Below, piece after piece: positions 9,053-17,892 of a DNA stretch of 64,000 nt. Origin of the DNA: Anaerofustis stercorihominis (GTDB taxonomy: Bacteria > Bacillota > Clostridia > Eubacteriales > Anaerofustaceae); NCBI RefSeq assembly GCF_024623185.1, contig NZ_JANJZK010000004.1, positions 86,516-150,515 on the forward strand, given 5' to 3'. The notes beneath the pieces were generated by a model. The model made no database searches. It worked only from the letters and a program-made list of their open reading frames with translations, and was not told the origin of the DNA. The translations under genes were made by a program, and so were the position numbers. How positions within the stretch are numbered: position 1 is the stretch's first letter; each line of letters starts with the position of its first letter.

Positions 9053-10039
9053 TTATTTAGCATAGATATTTTTAATTTTTTCTAAAACTTCATTTTCTTC
9101 AAATTTTATGGCTTGCCCAATTGCGTTTTTAAATGCTGTTTCATCAGAATTTCCATGGGCTTTAATGATACCACCGTTTACTCCGAGAAGAGGTGCTCCG
9201 CCGTATCTCTTAGATGATAATTTAGCCATTTCTTTGTTTAAGACACTTTTTGTTAGTACATAACTTAGTTTTGTCTTTGTATTGGTGTAGAAAACATCTT
9301 TTAGTATGTCCTTCATCAAGTTTCCCATACCTTCTATTGTTTTTAGGATAATATTTCCGGTAAATCCATCACATACTATAACGTCATTATCACTGTTCAT
9401 TATATCTGTTCCTTCCATATTCCCTGCGAAATTTATATCTTCTGTTTCTTTTAATACTTGATGAGTTTCTTTATATAATTTATTTCCTTTTTCTTCTTCG
9501 CTTCCAATATTTGCAAGGGCAACTTTGGGATTTTCAACTCCCATAACGTATTTCATATAAATACTTGACATTGAAGCAAACTGTTTTATATATTCGCTTG
9601 TGCAGTCTGCATTTGCTCCGCAGTCCATAAGCAGGATAGGCTTCTTCCTTGCAGGAAGGACTGCTCCGAGAGCCGGTCTTTTTACGCCTTTTATTCTTCC
9701 CGTAACCAGCACTCCCGCTGAAAGAACAGCTCCCGTACTTCCCGCTGTTACAAGAACGCTGTTATGGTCTTCTTTAATGAGATTTGCGGCAACTACCAAT
9801 GATGATTGTTTTTTTCTTCTTATTGCCAAAGCACTTTCGTCATGACAGGTTATTTCTTCCGGTGCATGGATAATGCTTATCTTATCCATACTTAAGCTAT
9901 TTTTATCAAAAACTTCCTTGATTTTTTCTTCATGACCTACTAATGTGATTTCTCTGTTGAATTCTTTAACTGCCAGTACAGCTCCTTTGACCATTGCGTC
10001 GGGAGCATAGTCTCCGCCGAAAGCATCTACATATATCAT
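9053..10039 (-). CDS. plsX: Phosphate acyltransferase PlsX
   Basis: A 328-residue protein that converts acyl-ACP to acyl-phosphate, the first step of phosphatidic acid synthesis in most Gram-positive bacteria. The N-terminus VDAFGGDYAPDAMVKGA and the central GSTGAVLSAG and NIGSEEEKG motifs are family hallmarks. It is the first gene of the plsX-acpP-rnc-smc-ftsY cluster. Neither rpmF, yceD nor fapR, frequent upstream neighbours, is present; a divergent flavoprotein gene lies upstream instead. Confidence 0.96.
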   Translation of the reverse strand: MIYVDAFGGDYAPDAMVKGAVLAVKEFNREITLVGHEEKIKEVFDKNSLSMDKISIIHAPEEITCHDESALAIRRKKQSSLVVAANLIKEDHNSVLVTAGSTGAVLSAGVLVTGRIKGVKRPALGAVLPARKKPILLMDCGANADCTSEYIKQFASMSSIYMKYVMGVENPKVALANIGSEEEKGNKLYKETHQVLKETEDINFAGNMEGTDIMNSDNDVIVCDGFTGNIILKTIEGMGNLMKDILKDVFYTNTKTKLSYVLTKSVLNKEMAKLSSKRYGGAPLLGVNGGIIKAHGNSDETAFKNAIGQAIKFEENEVLEKIKNIYAK

Positions 10040-10349
10040 ATCTATACCTCTTTATATAATTTTTTCATTTAAAAATGTAATTTAATTTAAAATAATTTTA
10101 AATTAGTATCTAAACCGGATTATATCATAATTATAGCTTATTTTCCAGCACTCCAGCTTTACTTTATAGGCTATTATGTGCGAAATAAAATGAAATATCA
10201 CAAAATAAATAAAATAATTTTTAAGATATAGCTCTTAAAAAATTTTATAAATCAGTTATAAACATTTTACATATGTCTTTTGCTTAAAGAACAAATAATT
10301 ATTTAACATATTGGAAAAGCTCAGATTATTTAATGTATAAATATGTCGT
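10040..10349. other. Gene-free region upstream of plsX
   Basis: On the minus strand a TATAAT (plus-strand 10119-10124) lies 80 bases before the plsX start, but its -35 region (TGGAAA) is poor. I see no other structure that I can support. Confidence 0.35.
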
Positions 10350-10378
10350 TTGACATTTATATATTAGGATATTAGAAT
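10350..10378 (+). promoter_or_regulatory. Sigma-A promoter for the flavoprotein gene
   Basis: TTGACA (10350-10355), a 17-base spacer and TAGAAT (10373-10378), with a predicted start near 10385 and a 36-base leader. An imperfect inverted repeat around TGTC-GTTT-GACA overlaps the -35 box and could be an operator. Confidence 0.75.
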
Positions 10379-10420
10379 AAAATATAATACAAATATTATT
10401 ATTTCAGGGGGAATAATATA

Positions 10421-10993
10421 GTGAAATTTTTAATATTAATGGGAAGCCCGCGTAAGAATGGAAATACGATTTCTCTTGTAAAGCCATTTATAGACGAGAT
10501 AAGAAGATCAGGGGATGAAACAGATATTATTTGGTTATATGATAAAGATATCAAGGGATGTATCGCTTGCAGGCATTGCCAAAAAGATTGGAGTAAATTT
10601 GGATGTATACATAAAGATGACATGCAGTTTATTTTTGATAAAATTCTTTTATGCGATAAAATAATTTTAGCTACACCTATTTATAGTTGGTCGTGTCCGT
10701 CACCTATGAAAGCGATGCTCGATAGGCTTGTATATGGAATGAATAAATATTACGGTGATAGAAAAGGTCCTTCTCTATGGAAAGGTAAAAGTGTTTCTAT
10801 AATAACTACATGCGGATATGACCCGCAAAAAGGGGCAGACTTATTCGAAGAGAGTATAAAAAGATACTGCAAGCATTCTAAGTTGATTTACGAAGGTATG
10901 TTGGCAGAACGCGACTTAGGATATAGTGAAGTCTTTATCAGTGATGATAAAATAGAAAGAGCCAGGTCATTTGCAAAAAAATTATTAGACTGA
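10421..10993 (+). CDS. NADPH-dependent FMN reductase / flavodoxin-like protein
   Basis: A 190-residue flavodoxin-fold oxidoreductase. The FMN phosphate loop GSPRKNGNT lies at residues 8-16. It is followed by the cysteine cluster CIACRHC plus another Cys, then HKDDM, which is usual in NAD(P)H:flavin or quinone reductases and the iron-sulfur flavoprotein relatives in anaerobes. The cysteine spacing (CX2CX2CX8C) is close to, but longer than, the iron-sulfur flavoprotein motif I know, so cluster binding is uncertain. It starts with GTG, supported by AGGGGG 11 bases upstream. It is a single gene with its own promoter. The physiological substrate is unknown. Confidence 0.82.
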   Translation: MKFLILMGSPRKNGNTISLVKPFIDEIRRSGDETDIIWLYDKDIKGCIACRHCQKDWSKFGCIHKDDMQFIFDKILLCDKIILATPIYSWSCPSPMKAMLDRLVYGMNKYYGDRKGPSLWKGKSVSIITTCGYDPQKGADLFEESIKRYCKHSKLIYEGMLAERDLGYSEVFISDDKIERARSFAKKLLD

Positions 10994-11080
10994 TTTTAAT
11001 ATGTATTATCATATAAAGGTAATATAAAATTTAAGATATGGATAAGTAAACTTGTTAATAACAAAAATAATGGAGTATAG

Positions 11081-11533
11081 ATGTTTATATTAAAGAAATA
11101 TGATAAAGAGTATCAAATAGATTTAATTAATTTTTTAAGTAAGTGTCTTCCTGAGTCCAAAAGGGTATTTGATATATCTTCTCGTCATAAAGTATATGAG
11201 GACATAGATAATAACTTTGAGTATTTTGTATGCTTGTTTAATAATAAAGAGATCATAGGCACGGTTGGATTAAAAAGATTAAATAACGAAGACTGTGAAT
11301 TAAAATCTTTATATATTTATAAGGATTATTATGGTAAAGGTCACGGTTTAAAATTATTAACGGATGCTATAAATAAGGCTAAAAGTTTAGGCTATAAAAA
11401 AATGTTCTTGGATACTTTATCCAAAAGCACCAATGCCATATCTTTATATAAAAAGGTTGGTTTTACTGTTACGAAAAGATATAATGATAATGAACTTGCT
11501 AATATATTTATGGTCTTGGATTTAAATAATTAA
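11081..11533 (+). CDS. GNAT-family N-acetyltransferase
   Basis: A 150-residue GNAT protein. The acetyl-CoA-binding motif A is visible as YYGKGHGLKLL (about residues 87-97), preceded by the beta-4 segment CELKSLYIY and followed by the C-terminal NAISLYKKVGF motif that closes the fold. Size and layout fit small-molecule or peptide N-acetyltransferases. The substrate cannot be named. It lies 87 bases after the flavoprotein and is closed by a terminator. Confidence 0.85.
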   Translation: MFILKKYDKEYQIDLINFLSKCLPESKRVFDISSRHKVYEDIDNNFEYFVCLFNNKEIIGTVGLKRLNNEDCELKSLYIYKDYYGKGHGLKLLTDAINKAKSLGYKKMFLDTLSKSTNAISLYKKVGFTVTKRYNDNELANIFMVLDLNN

Positions 11534-11544
11534 ATTTAGAAATT

Positions 11545-11580
11545 AAAAAGTAATCAATATTTTCATTTGATTGCTTTTTT
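11545..11580 (+). terminator. Terminator after GNAT gene
   Basis: AAAAAGTAATCAA pairs with TTGATTGCTTTTT around a 9-base loop with one G-T wobble, ending in a T run. Confidence 0.7.
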
Positions 11581-11668
11581 TATTAAATTAACTATTCATT
11601 AATGAAATTTTAAGTTATGATTAACTTAAGTAGTGTATAAATATAATATAACATTTAAGGAGAGGATA

Positions 11669-12334
11669 ATGTCACTAATACTTGTAGTTGAAGACGATAA
11701 TAAACTCAGAGGTGAGTTAACCTTATATTTAAAGAATAATGGCTATGAAGTCGATGAGATTTTAGATTTTAAGAATAGTGTGGATATTATCTTATCAGGT
11801 CATGCGGATCTGGTTCTTCTTGATATAACTCTTCCGGGTATCGACGGGGAATATATCTGCAGGGAAGTCAGAAAATCCAGTGATATACCTATTATTATGC
11901 TTACGAGCAGAAATAATGAAATGGACGAGCTTTTAAGTATCAATTACGGAGCAGACGACTATATTACAAAACCATATAATCCGAGGATTTTGATTGCAAG
12001 GATAGAAGCACTGTTAAAAAGAGCAAATAAAAATTTCAGCGATGTTATTTTTTATAACGGACTTAAATTAAATATTTCAAAAAGCACTTTTTCATATAAT
12101 GATAAAGAAATCGATTTAAGTAAAAATGAACTTAAAATATTACATTTTCTTCTAAAAAATAAGTCTAGAATAGTATCAAGGGACGAGCTTATGGATTATT
12201 TATGGGACAATAATGAATTTGTTGATGATAATACTTTGACCGTGAATATCAATAGGCTTAGAAAGAAGTTGGAAGGCGTGGAGCTTAAAAACTTTATTGA
12301 GACAAAAAGAGGACAGGGATACATAATATCATGA
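11669..12334 (+). CDS. bceR: BceR-like OmpR-family response regulator
   Basis: A 221-residue response regulator. The receiver domain has the acidic pair at residues 8-10, the phosphoacceptor Asp52 (LLDITLPGIDG) and the lysine in TKPYNPR. The C-terminal winged helix ends with the ETKRGQGYI signature. An in-frame ATG at 11633 would add 12 residues, but AAGGAGAGG directly upstream of 11669 decides the start. The stop overlaps the kinase start as ATGA. Together with the kinase and the ABC transporter downstream, it forms a Bce-type module that senses and resists peptide antibiotics acting on the cell wall. The probable target is the operator at 13410-13423. Confidence 0.88.
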   Translation: MSLILVVEDDNKLRGELTLYLKNNGYEVDEILDFKNSVDIILSGHADLVLLDITLPGIDGEYICREVRKSSDIPIIMLTSRNNEMDELLSINYGADDYITKPYNPRILIARIEALLKRANKNFSDVIFYNGLKLNISKSTFSYNDKEIDLSKNELKILHFLLKNKSRIVSRDELMDYLWDNNEFVDDNTLTVNINRLRKKLEGVELKNFIETKRGQGYIIS

Positions 12335-13347
12335 AACTAAAAGATTTTTTAAGGGACAAGTTTGTAAATATAATGTTATATATAGGTTTATTTTTAATAA
12401 GTCTATTTCTGCTTAATATATTTAAAGTCAACAGCTCACTGAAAGTAAATATATTGATTTTGACATTTATAGTCCCGGTTATTTCTTTAGGCTATGAGTT
12501 TTATAGAAAAAGAGATTTTTATAATAGACTTAAGAAAAATCTGGATAATTTGGATAAAAAATATTTGATAAGCGAATTTATCAGAAATCCTAATTTTATA
12601 GAAGGCAGGATTTTAAATGATACGATTTATGAAATCGATAAGTCGATGAATGAATACGTAAATTTATATAAAAGAAAAAATCATGATTTGGAAGATTACA
12701 TAGAACTTTGGTGTCATGAAATAAAAACGCCTATTTCTACTTCTAAAATGATTATTGCCAATAACAGTAATGAAGTAACGGATAGTATAGACGAAGAGTT
12801 AAATAAAATAGATAATCTTGTTGAGCAGGTTTTATATTACGCCAGAAGCAAGAACGTCGAAAAAGATTATATAATAAAAAGAGTCAATCTGGAAGATATA
12901 GTAAAAAAAGCAGTGCTAAGAAATAAAAAAGACTTTATTAATAAGCATATAAGTCTGTACATGAATGATCTTGATGTAGAGGTAAGCAGCGATAGCAAAT
13001 GGCTTGAATTTATTATTAATCAAATAATAATAAATAGTATTAAATATTCAAAAGATGAAAAACCTAAGATTTGGATTTATTCCATAAAGAAGAGAGATGG
13101 AATAGAGCTTTATATAGAGGATAACGGTATCGGAATAAATAAAAGTGAGCTCGGTAAGGTGTTTGAAAAAGGTTTTACCGGAACCAACGGAAGGAAAACA
13201 TATAAGTCCACGGGTATGGGGTTATATCTTTGCAAAACCCTTTGCGACAGCTTATATCATAAAATAGATATCCTTTCTCAGGAAAATGCAAAAACCGTAG
13301 TGGTAATCACTTTTCCTTTAAGTTCACTTATAGATGAGGTAAAATAA
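12331..13347 (+). CDS. bceS: BceS-like intramembrane-sensing histidine kinase
   Basis: A 338-residue kinase with two closely spaced helices (about 13-30 and 38-56) and almost no extracellular loop, the hallmark of intramembrane-sensing kinases that take their signal from the partner BceAB transporter. The phosphoacceptor His129 is in WCHEIKTPIS. The ATPase domain has the N box (NQIIINSIKYS), DNGIGI and TGMGLYL. It overlaps bceR by 4 bases. A terminator follows, so the transporter operon has its own promoter. Confidence 0.9.
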   Translation: MKLKDFLRDKFVNIMLYIGLFLISLFLLNIFKVNSSLKVNILILTFIVPVISLGYEFYRKRDFYNRLKKNLDNLDKKYLISEFIRNPNFIEGRILNDTIYEIDKSMNEYVNLYKRKNHDLEDYIELWCHEIKTPISTSKMIIANNSNEVTDSIDEELNKIDNLVEQVLYYARSKNVEKDYIIKRVNLEDIVKKAVLRNKKDFINKHISLYMNDLDVEVSSDSKWLEFIINQIIINSIKYSKDEKPKIWIYSIKKRDGIELYIEDNGIGINKSELGKVFEKGFTGTNGRKTYKSTGMGLYLCKTLCDSLYHKIDILSQENAKTVVVITFPLSSLIDEVK

Positions 13348-13370
13348 AACAGACATATGTCTGTTTTTTT
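13346..13370 (+). terminator. Terminator after bceS
   Basis: AAAACAGACA (13346-13355) and TGTCTGTTTT (13358-13367) form a near-continuous palindrome followed by T residues. It overlaps the last two bases of the bceS stop codon. Confidence 0.85.
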
Positions 13371-13409
13371 ATTTATATGTTTGGCTATTATTTACAATAA
13401 AATTAATTC

Positions 13410-13423
13410 TTACAAAACTGTAA
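13410..13423 (+). promoter_or_regulatory. Putative BceR operator upstream of the transporter operon
   Basis: TTACA-AAAC-TGTAA, extended to CTTACA/TGTAAG at 13409-13424, matches the inverted repeat TNACA-N4-TGTAA that I recall for BceR-type regulators. It is 71 bases upstream of the lipoprotein gene. Possible -10 boxes are TATAAT at 13467-13472, which leaves almost no room before the ribosome site, or TAATAT at 13431-13436. Confidence 0.7.
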
Positions 13424-13494
13424 GGTTATGTAATATAAATCAATGGATGAAAAAATTATCTTCTTCTATAATCTGATTAAAGGAGGGAGATAAA

Positions 13495-13971
13495 ATGAAA
13501 AAGAAAGTGGCACTGGTACTTATTTGTTCGATTTCACTGTTGTTGGTAGGCTGCAGCATCAATAAAGATAAAGTAATAAATAAGTACAATGATATTATCG
13601 AAACATTTGGAAAGAATGCTCTTACAAAAGATAATGACTTGATCGGAAAGAGGGTTCTAGAGGATAATTACAACATAGGGACATATGAGTGTAATTATAA
13701 TGATTTCTGTAATACCGAAGTTTTATTTGGTTCTTGTAAAGTTAACAGATCAAAAGAGAAAATTAGTTTAAATTACAAAGTAAGTGTTGATAAAGGAAAA
13801 GGCAAGTTGGTTTGTAAGAATAACGGAGAAGTAAAAACTATCAATCTATTTGAAGGTGCTGGTTTTGAAAGCGGAGAAATTAATATAACCATGTACGATG
13901 GTGATTTTTATATAGGATTTATAGGTGATCATTTTAGCGGTTCACTAAATTTAATATCTAAGGAAATTTAA
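13495..13971 (+). CDS. Small lipoprotein encoded within the Bce transporter operon
   Basis: A 158-residue protein with a lipoprotein signal peptide: KKK at the N-terminus, a hydrophobic core and the lipobox LLLVGC with Cys20. The mature part has several cysteines (including YECNYNDFCN and FGSCK) and a beta-rich pattern; I recognise no family. A strong AAAGGAGGG lies before the ATG and only 12 bases separate it from bceA, so it is translated with the transporter and probably induced by the same regulator. Canonical bceAB operons do not carry a lipoprotein here. It may bind the antibiotic or its lipid target outside the cell, or assist the large extracellular domain of BceB; this is inference. 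Confidence 0.8.
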   Translation: MKKKVALVLICSISLLLVGCSINKDKVINKYNDIIETFGKNALTKDNDLIGKRVLEDNYNIGTYECNYNDFCNTEVLFGSCKVNRSKEKISLNYKVSVDKGKGKLVCKNNGEVKTINLFEGAGFESGEINITMYDGDFYIGFIGDHFSGSLNLISKEI

Positions 13972-13983
13972 AGGAGATTTATT

Positions 13984-14751
13984 ATGGAAAGAGTTTTAAA
14001 AGTTGAAAATATTGAAAAATATTATGGAAATAAGAGTAATTTGACAAAGGCTATTGAAGATATAAGCTTTGAAGTGGAAAAGGGAGAGTTCGTTGCGATA
14101 ATGGGTGCCAGCGGAAGCGGTAAGACTACGCTTCTAAATGTTATATCTACAATAGACAAAGTTACAAGCGGAGATATTTTTGTCGGTGATATCAACATTA
14201 CAAATTTAAAAGGTAAACAGTTAAATGAATTCAGAAGAAACAGACTCGGTTTTATATTCCAGGACTTTAATTTGCTTGATACTTTAACCGCATTTGAGAA
14301 TATAGCTCTAGCCCTTACTATACAAAAGATAAAACCAAACGATATAGAAAGAAGAGTAAAAAATGTAGCTAAAGCACTGGGGATAACAGAAGTACTTAAT
14401 AAATATCCTTATGAGATGTCGGGAGGACAAAAGCAAAGAGTTGCATGTGCGAGGGCTATAATTACCAATCCTAAATTGATCCTTGCTGATGAACCTACGG
14501 GAGCCTTAGATTCAAAAGCCGCAAAAATGCTTTTATCGAGTTTAGATTTACTCAATGAAAAACTAAGTGCTACTATTTTGATGGTAACACATGATGCTTT
14601 TACAGCATCTCAGGCAAGAAGGATCCTTTTCATTAAAGACGGAAAGATATTTAATGAAATAATCAGAGGAGACAGCTCCAGAAAAGAATTCTTTAATAAA
14701 ATTATCGAAGTAGTTACGCTTCTTGGAGGTGAACTAAACGATGTTATTTAA
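13984..14751 (+). CDS. bceA: BceA-like ABC transporter ATPase
   Basis: A 255-residue ATPase of the MacB/BceA type. Walker A GASGSGKTT lies at residues 41-49, the signature is MSGGQKQRVACARAI, and Walker B is LILADEPTGALDS, with the switch histidine in VTHD. It powers the BceB permease, which frees lipid II cycle intermediates from bacitracin-like peptides and signals to BceS. AAAGGAG lies 7 bases upstream. It overlaps bceB by 11 bases. Confidence 0.93.
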   Translation: MERVLKVENIEKYYGNKSNLTKAIEDISFEVEKGEFVAIMGASGSGKTTLLNVISTIDKVTSGDIFVGDINITNLKGKQLNEFRRNRLGFIFQDFNLLDTLTAFENIALALTIQKIKPNDIERRVKNVAKALGITEVLNKYPYEMSGGQKQRVACARAIITNPKLILADEPTGALDSKAAKMLLSSLDLLNEKLSATILMVTHDAFTASQARRILFIKDGKIFNEIIRGDSSRKEFFNKIIEVVTLLGGELNDVI

Positions 14752-16807
14752 ATTATCGATTAAGAATATCAAGAAAAGTTTTAAGGATTATGCCATATAT
14801 TTTATGACATTGATCCTTGGTGTCGCAGTGTTTTATATATTTAACTCTATGGACGCACAGGAACCAATGATGAACTTTTCCAAATCTTCATACGATGTGG
14901 TCAAGTTGATGATCGATATGTTGTCAGGGTTATCGGTATTTATATCAGTTATTCTTGGATTTTTGGTAATATATGCAAATAACTTTTTAATTAAGAGGAG
15001 AAAAAAGGAATTTGGTATCTATTTGACTCTTGGAATGGGCAAGGGACAGTTATCTAAAATATTACTTTTGGAAACCTTATTCATCGGTATCATATCATTA
15101 GCTGTTGGTCTTGTATTAGGAGTATTTGCATCTCAGTTTATGTCTATCATAGTTGCCAATATGTTTGAAGCTGATATGAGTAATTTCCATTTTGTACTTT
15201 CCAATGCTGCAATCATCAAAACAATAATATATTTTTCGGTTATGTATTTATTCGTAATGGTATTTAATACATTTATGATTTCTAAATATAAGCTCATAGA
15301 TTTATTGATGGCAAGCAGAAAGTCGGAAAAAATCAAAATGAGAAATCCGATTGTATCCATAATTGTATTTATAATATCTATAATAATGTTGGGATTTTCT
15401 TATTATAAAGTAACTGCTGGCGTTGAAGGACTTAATGAAAATGATATTATTATATATATTGCTATCGGTTCGGTCGCTACTTTTCTATTTTTCTTTTCAC
15501 TGTCAGGTTTTATATTAAGACTCGTGAAATCGAATAAGAGGTTATATTATAAAAATTTAAATATGTTTGTACTTAAACAAATAGATTCAAAGATAAATAC
15601 CACGGTAATCTCTATGAGCATTATATGTTTGATGTTATTTACAACCATAGGTATGCTTTCATCGGGACTTGCTATGAACAACGCTTTAACACAAAATTTG
15701 GAGAAATATAACCCTGTAGACATGACAATAATAAAAACCATGAATTTGCCGGATAACAAAGGGTATTCAGATACAGCAATCGATTATTCAAATAAAAGTA
15801 TCAAAGAGATATTAAATGGATTAGGTTATGATTTAAATAAAGATTTTAAAGGATTTACAGAAGCTTACAGTTATGCAACGAATGAACTTACTTTAAAAGA
15901 TACTTTAAAAAGTCAACTTGATAACATGAAAAAAGATTTTCCTGAAGTTAAGACTGATACCGCGGAAGAAATCATGAAGTTATCCGATTATAATAAGATA
16001 GCTAAATTATTTGGTAATGAACAAATCAAATTAAATAATAATGAGTATGCTATAGTTTGTGATTATGATAACATAAAAGTATATCGCGACAAAGCACTTG
16101 AAAGCGGGAATGAAATAACTATAGGGGGTAAAACTTATACTCCTGTGAATAAAGAATGTATTGACGGATTTATTCAAAATACTATGCAGGCTGTGAACAC
16201 CGGACTCATAATTTTACCCGACAGTGCAAAACTTAAACCTTCTTGGATAGAATTCAGTTATGCAAGTTCAAATTATACACTATCAACCAAAGAACAAAAA
16301 ACTGCTTTTGAAGAAAAGATGATCAAAAAAATAGATAAAAACAGCGGGTTTAAGGATGTAAAAGATTATAATATAAGGATAAAAAGTGCAACAAGAATAA
16401 CTAATATAGAATCCTCTAAAGGACTTGGTGCGACGGTGACATTTATTGGGATATATCTCGGAATAATATTCCTTATTACATCTGCCGCGGTACTTGCGTT
16501 AAAAGAGCTTTCAGAGAGTGCTGACAATAAAGACAGGTATACTATTCTAAGAAAAATAGGTACCGGTGAAGGTATGATAAATAGGGCACTGTTTACACAA
16601 ATAGGGATATTCTTTATCCTTCCGTTATTGCTTGCGATAGTACATTCAATATTTGGTCTTCAGTTTGCCGATCACATATTAAGTACTATAGGTCACATGA
16701 ATATACTTCCTTCTATAATCGTAACATCTGTAGTAATAATTTTGATTTACGGAGGATACTTCTTATTGACTTACTTCTCAAGTAAAAATATAATCAAAGA
16801 AAATTAA
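14741..16807 (+). CDS. bceB: BceB-like ABC transporter permease
   Basis: A 688-residue permease with about ten helices in the Bce pattern. An N-terminal helix (about 18-36) is followed by three FtsX-like helices, further pairs, a large extracellular domain between roughly residues 310 and 530, and the last FtsX unit of three helices. The opening LFKLSIKNIKKSFKDYAIYFMTL is typical. The large extracellular domain is where peptide recognition is thought to occur in this family. It is the last gene of the lipoprotein-bceA-bceB operon, followed by a strong shared terminator. Confidence 0.92.
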   Translation: MLFKLSIKNIKKSFKDYAIYFMTLILGVAVFYIFNSMDAQEPMMNFSKSSYDVVKLMIDMLSGLSVFISVILGFLVIYANNFLIKRRKKEFGIYLTLGMGKGQLSKILLLETLFIGIISLAVGLVLGVFASQFMSIIVANMFEADMSNFHFVLSNAAIIKTIIYFSVMYLFVMVFNTFMISKYKLIDLLMASRKSEKIKMRNPIVSIIVFIISIIMLGFSYYKVTAGVEGLNENDIIIYIAIGSVATFLFFFSLSGFILRLVKSNKRLYYKNLNMFVLKQIDSKINTTVISMSIICLMLFTTIGMLSSGLAMNNALTQNLEKYNPVDMTIIKTMNLPDNKGYSDTAIDYSNKSIKEILNGLGYDLNKDFKGFTEAYSYATNELTLKDTLKSQLDNMKKDFPEVKTDTAEEIMKLSDYNKIAKLFGNEQIKLNNNEYAIVCDYDNIKVYRDKALESGNEITIGGKTYTPVNKECIDGFIQNTMQAVNTGLIILPDSAKLKPSWIEFSYASSNYTLSTKEQKTAFEEKMIKKIDKNSGFKDVKDYNIRIKSATRITNIESSKGLGATVTFIGIYLGIIFLITSAAVLALKELSESADNKDRYTILRKIGTGEGMINRALFTQIGIFFILPLLLAIVHSIFGLQFADHILSTIGHMNILPSIIVTSVVIILIYGGYFLLTYFSSKNIIKEN

Positions 16808-16831
16808 AAAAAGAGGCTTATGCCTCTTTTT
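16808..16831. terminator. Bidirectional terminator
   Basis: AAAAAGAGGC and GCCTCTTTTT flank a 4-base loop between the stop codons of bceB and the convergent lipoprotein gene. Confidence 0.9.
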
Positions 16832-16833
16832 AT

Positions 16834-17448
16834 TTACTTGAATGAGTCAGATAAATCTTTTAAGCTATTGAGAAGATTACCTAAAATAGCATTTGATAAT
16901 TTATCATTTTGTTTTATTACCCACTTATCGTCTTTCTTGTTTAAACTTACTGTTACTTCATTTGTAACTGTTGCAGAGCTTTTAACCGCATCGTCAATCA
17001 TTGTATTTAGTTTCTTTTCAACGTATTTATTCATTTCGTCTTCCGATGCATCTAAATGAGATAGAGCGTATGCGAACATATCGGTAAAAAATGTTTTCAT
17101 TCCGCTGCCAAAGTCTTTATTCGTTATTTTTACTTTTACTGCAGCGGTATCTCCATTATCTTCTGTAGATACGATTTCGTAAGATAGATTAGATAATATT
17201 TTTTTAGCTATTTCCTGACTTTCTTTATCTACTTTATCCTTGTCCTTTTCATCTAAAAAACTGCTTAGATTTTTATCCACACTGTCCAGTACATCTTCAT
17301 AGTTTTTAAGAGTTTCGGCATCGTAAGCTTTGAGTGCGTCCAAGTATTCACTTACCGATTTATCCGGTGACTGTCCGCCGCATGCGCTCAACGATACTAG
17401 CATTAAAATACTCAATACAAATCCGGTTAACCTTTTTACATTTTTCAT
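16834..17448 (-). CDS. Lipoprotein of unknown function (DUF4878/DUF5105-like)
   Basis: A 204-residue secreted lipoprotein: signal peptide with the lipobox SLSAC and Cys23, then GGQSPDKSVSEYLDALKAYD, a start common in Gram-positive lipoproteins with an NTF2-like domain of the DUF4878/DUF5105 kind. The rest is charged and alternates helices with a beta segment (AAVKVKITNKDFG, TNEVTVSLNKKDDKWVIKQ), which fits a cystatin- or NTF2-like fold. The function is unknown; an accessory cell-envelope role is likely. It is a single gene convergent with bceB. Confidence 0.75.
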   Translation of the reverse strand: MKNVKRLTGFVLSILMLVSLSACGGQSPDKSVSEYLDALKAYDAETLKNYEDVLDSVDKNLSSFLDEKDKDKVDKESQEIAKKILSNLSYEIVSTEDNGDTAAVKVKITNKDFGSGMKTFFTDMFAYALSHLDASEDEMNKYVEKKLNTMIDDAVKSSATVTNEVTVSLNKKDDKWVIKQNDKLSNAILGNLLNSLKDLSDSFK

Positions 17449-17815
17449 TTCATTTCCCCTTTTTATTTTATATAAATATTATAAAAAATTATTAAAGAAA
17501 ACTCAATCAAATTATTCTTTTGTCGCCTTTGTATAATTATATAAATAATGAAAATGATAAAAACTTTTAATCTTTTTGTGAAAGGAAATCAGATATCTTA
17601 TATAATATCTGTATTTTAATTATGTTGATATTCATAGAGCCAGAAAAGAAATTTTGCATTATCTCTGGGTCTTAAATATAAAAACACTGTCAGACAATAT
17701 TTTATCGTTATAGCCATGATCGGTTTATGATGAGCTTCTTACAAAATAGGTTTTATCTTTGCGATAATCGTTAGATAATAAAAAAAATTTGAAATAAGAA
17801 ATTAAACTCAATGGA
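17449..17815. other. Gene-free region, possible decayed sequence
   Basis: A weak hairpin (CAGATAT at 17590-17596 with ATATCTG at 17605-17611) is present. A frame around 17623-17709 is open for about 28 codons but has no start or ribosome site. It may be a relic of a lost gene; I cannot assign it. Confidence 0.3.
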
Positions 17816-17844
17816 TTGACAGAATTATCAGACAATGTTAGAAT
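17816..17844 (+). promoter_or_regulatory. Sigma-A promoter of the tetR-GNAT unit
   Basis: TTGACA (17816-17821), a 17-base spacer and TAGAAT (17839-17844). Transcription should begin near 17851, inside the palindromic operator. Confidence 0.8.
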
Positions 17845-17847
17845 ATT

Positions 17848-17864
17848 ACCGACAACTTGTCGGT
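17848..17864 (+). promoter_or_regulatory. Palindromic operator, probably bound by the adjacent TetR protein
   Basis: ACCGACAA-C-TTGTCGGT is a perfect 8-bp inverted repeat around one base, more GC-rich than its surroundings, covering the predicted transcription start and 28 bases before tetR. This is the classic layout for autorepression. Confidence 0.75.
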
Positions 17865-17892
17865 TATAAGTCGTAATAGGAGTGTGTGAATA

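Noticed and set aside
10090..10125. FapR-like half site (ATACTAAT on the minus strand) near the plsX promoter
   Set aside because: Only one half matches the palindromic FapR consensus; the other half is unrelated.
17590..17611. Hairpin CAGATAT/ATATCTG as a terminator
   Set aside because: Short A/T-rich stem, no proper T tract and no gene ending before it on the plus strand.
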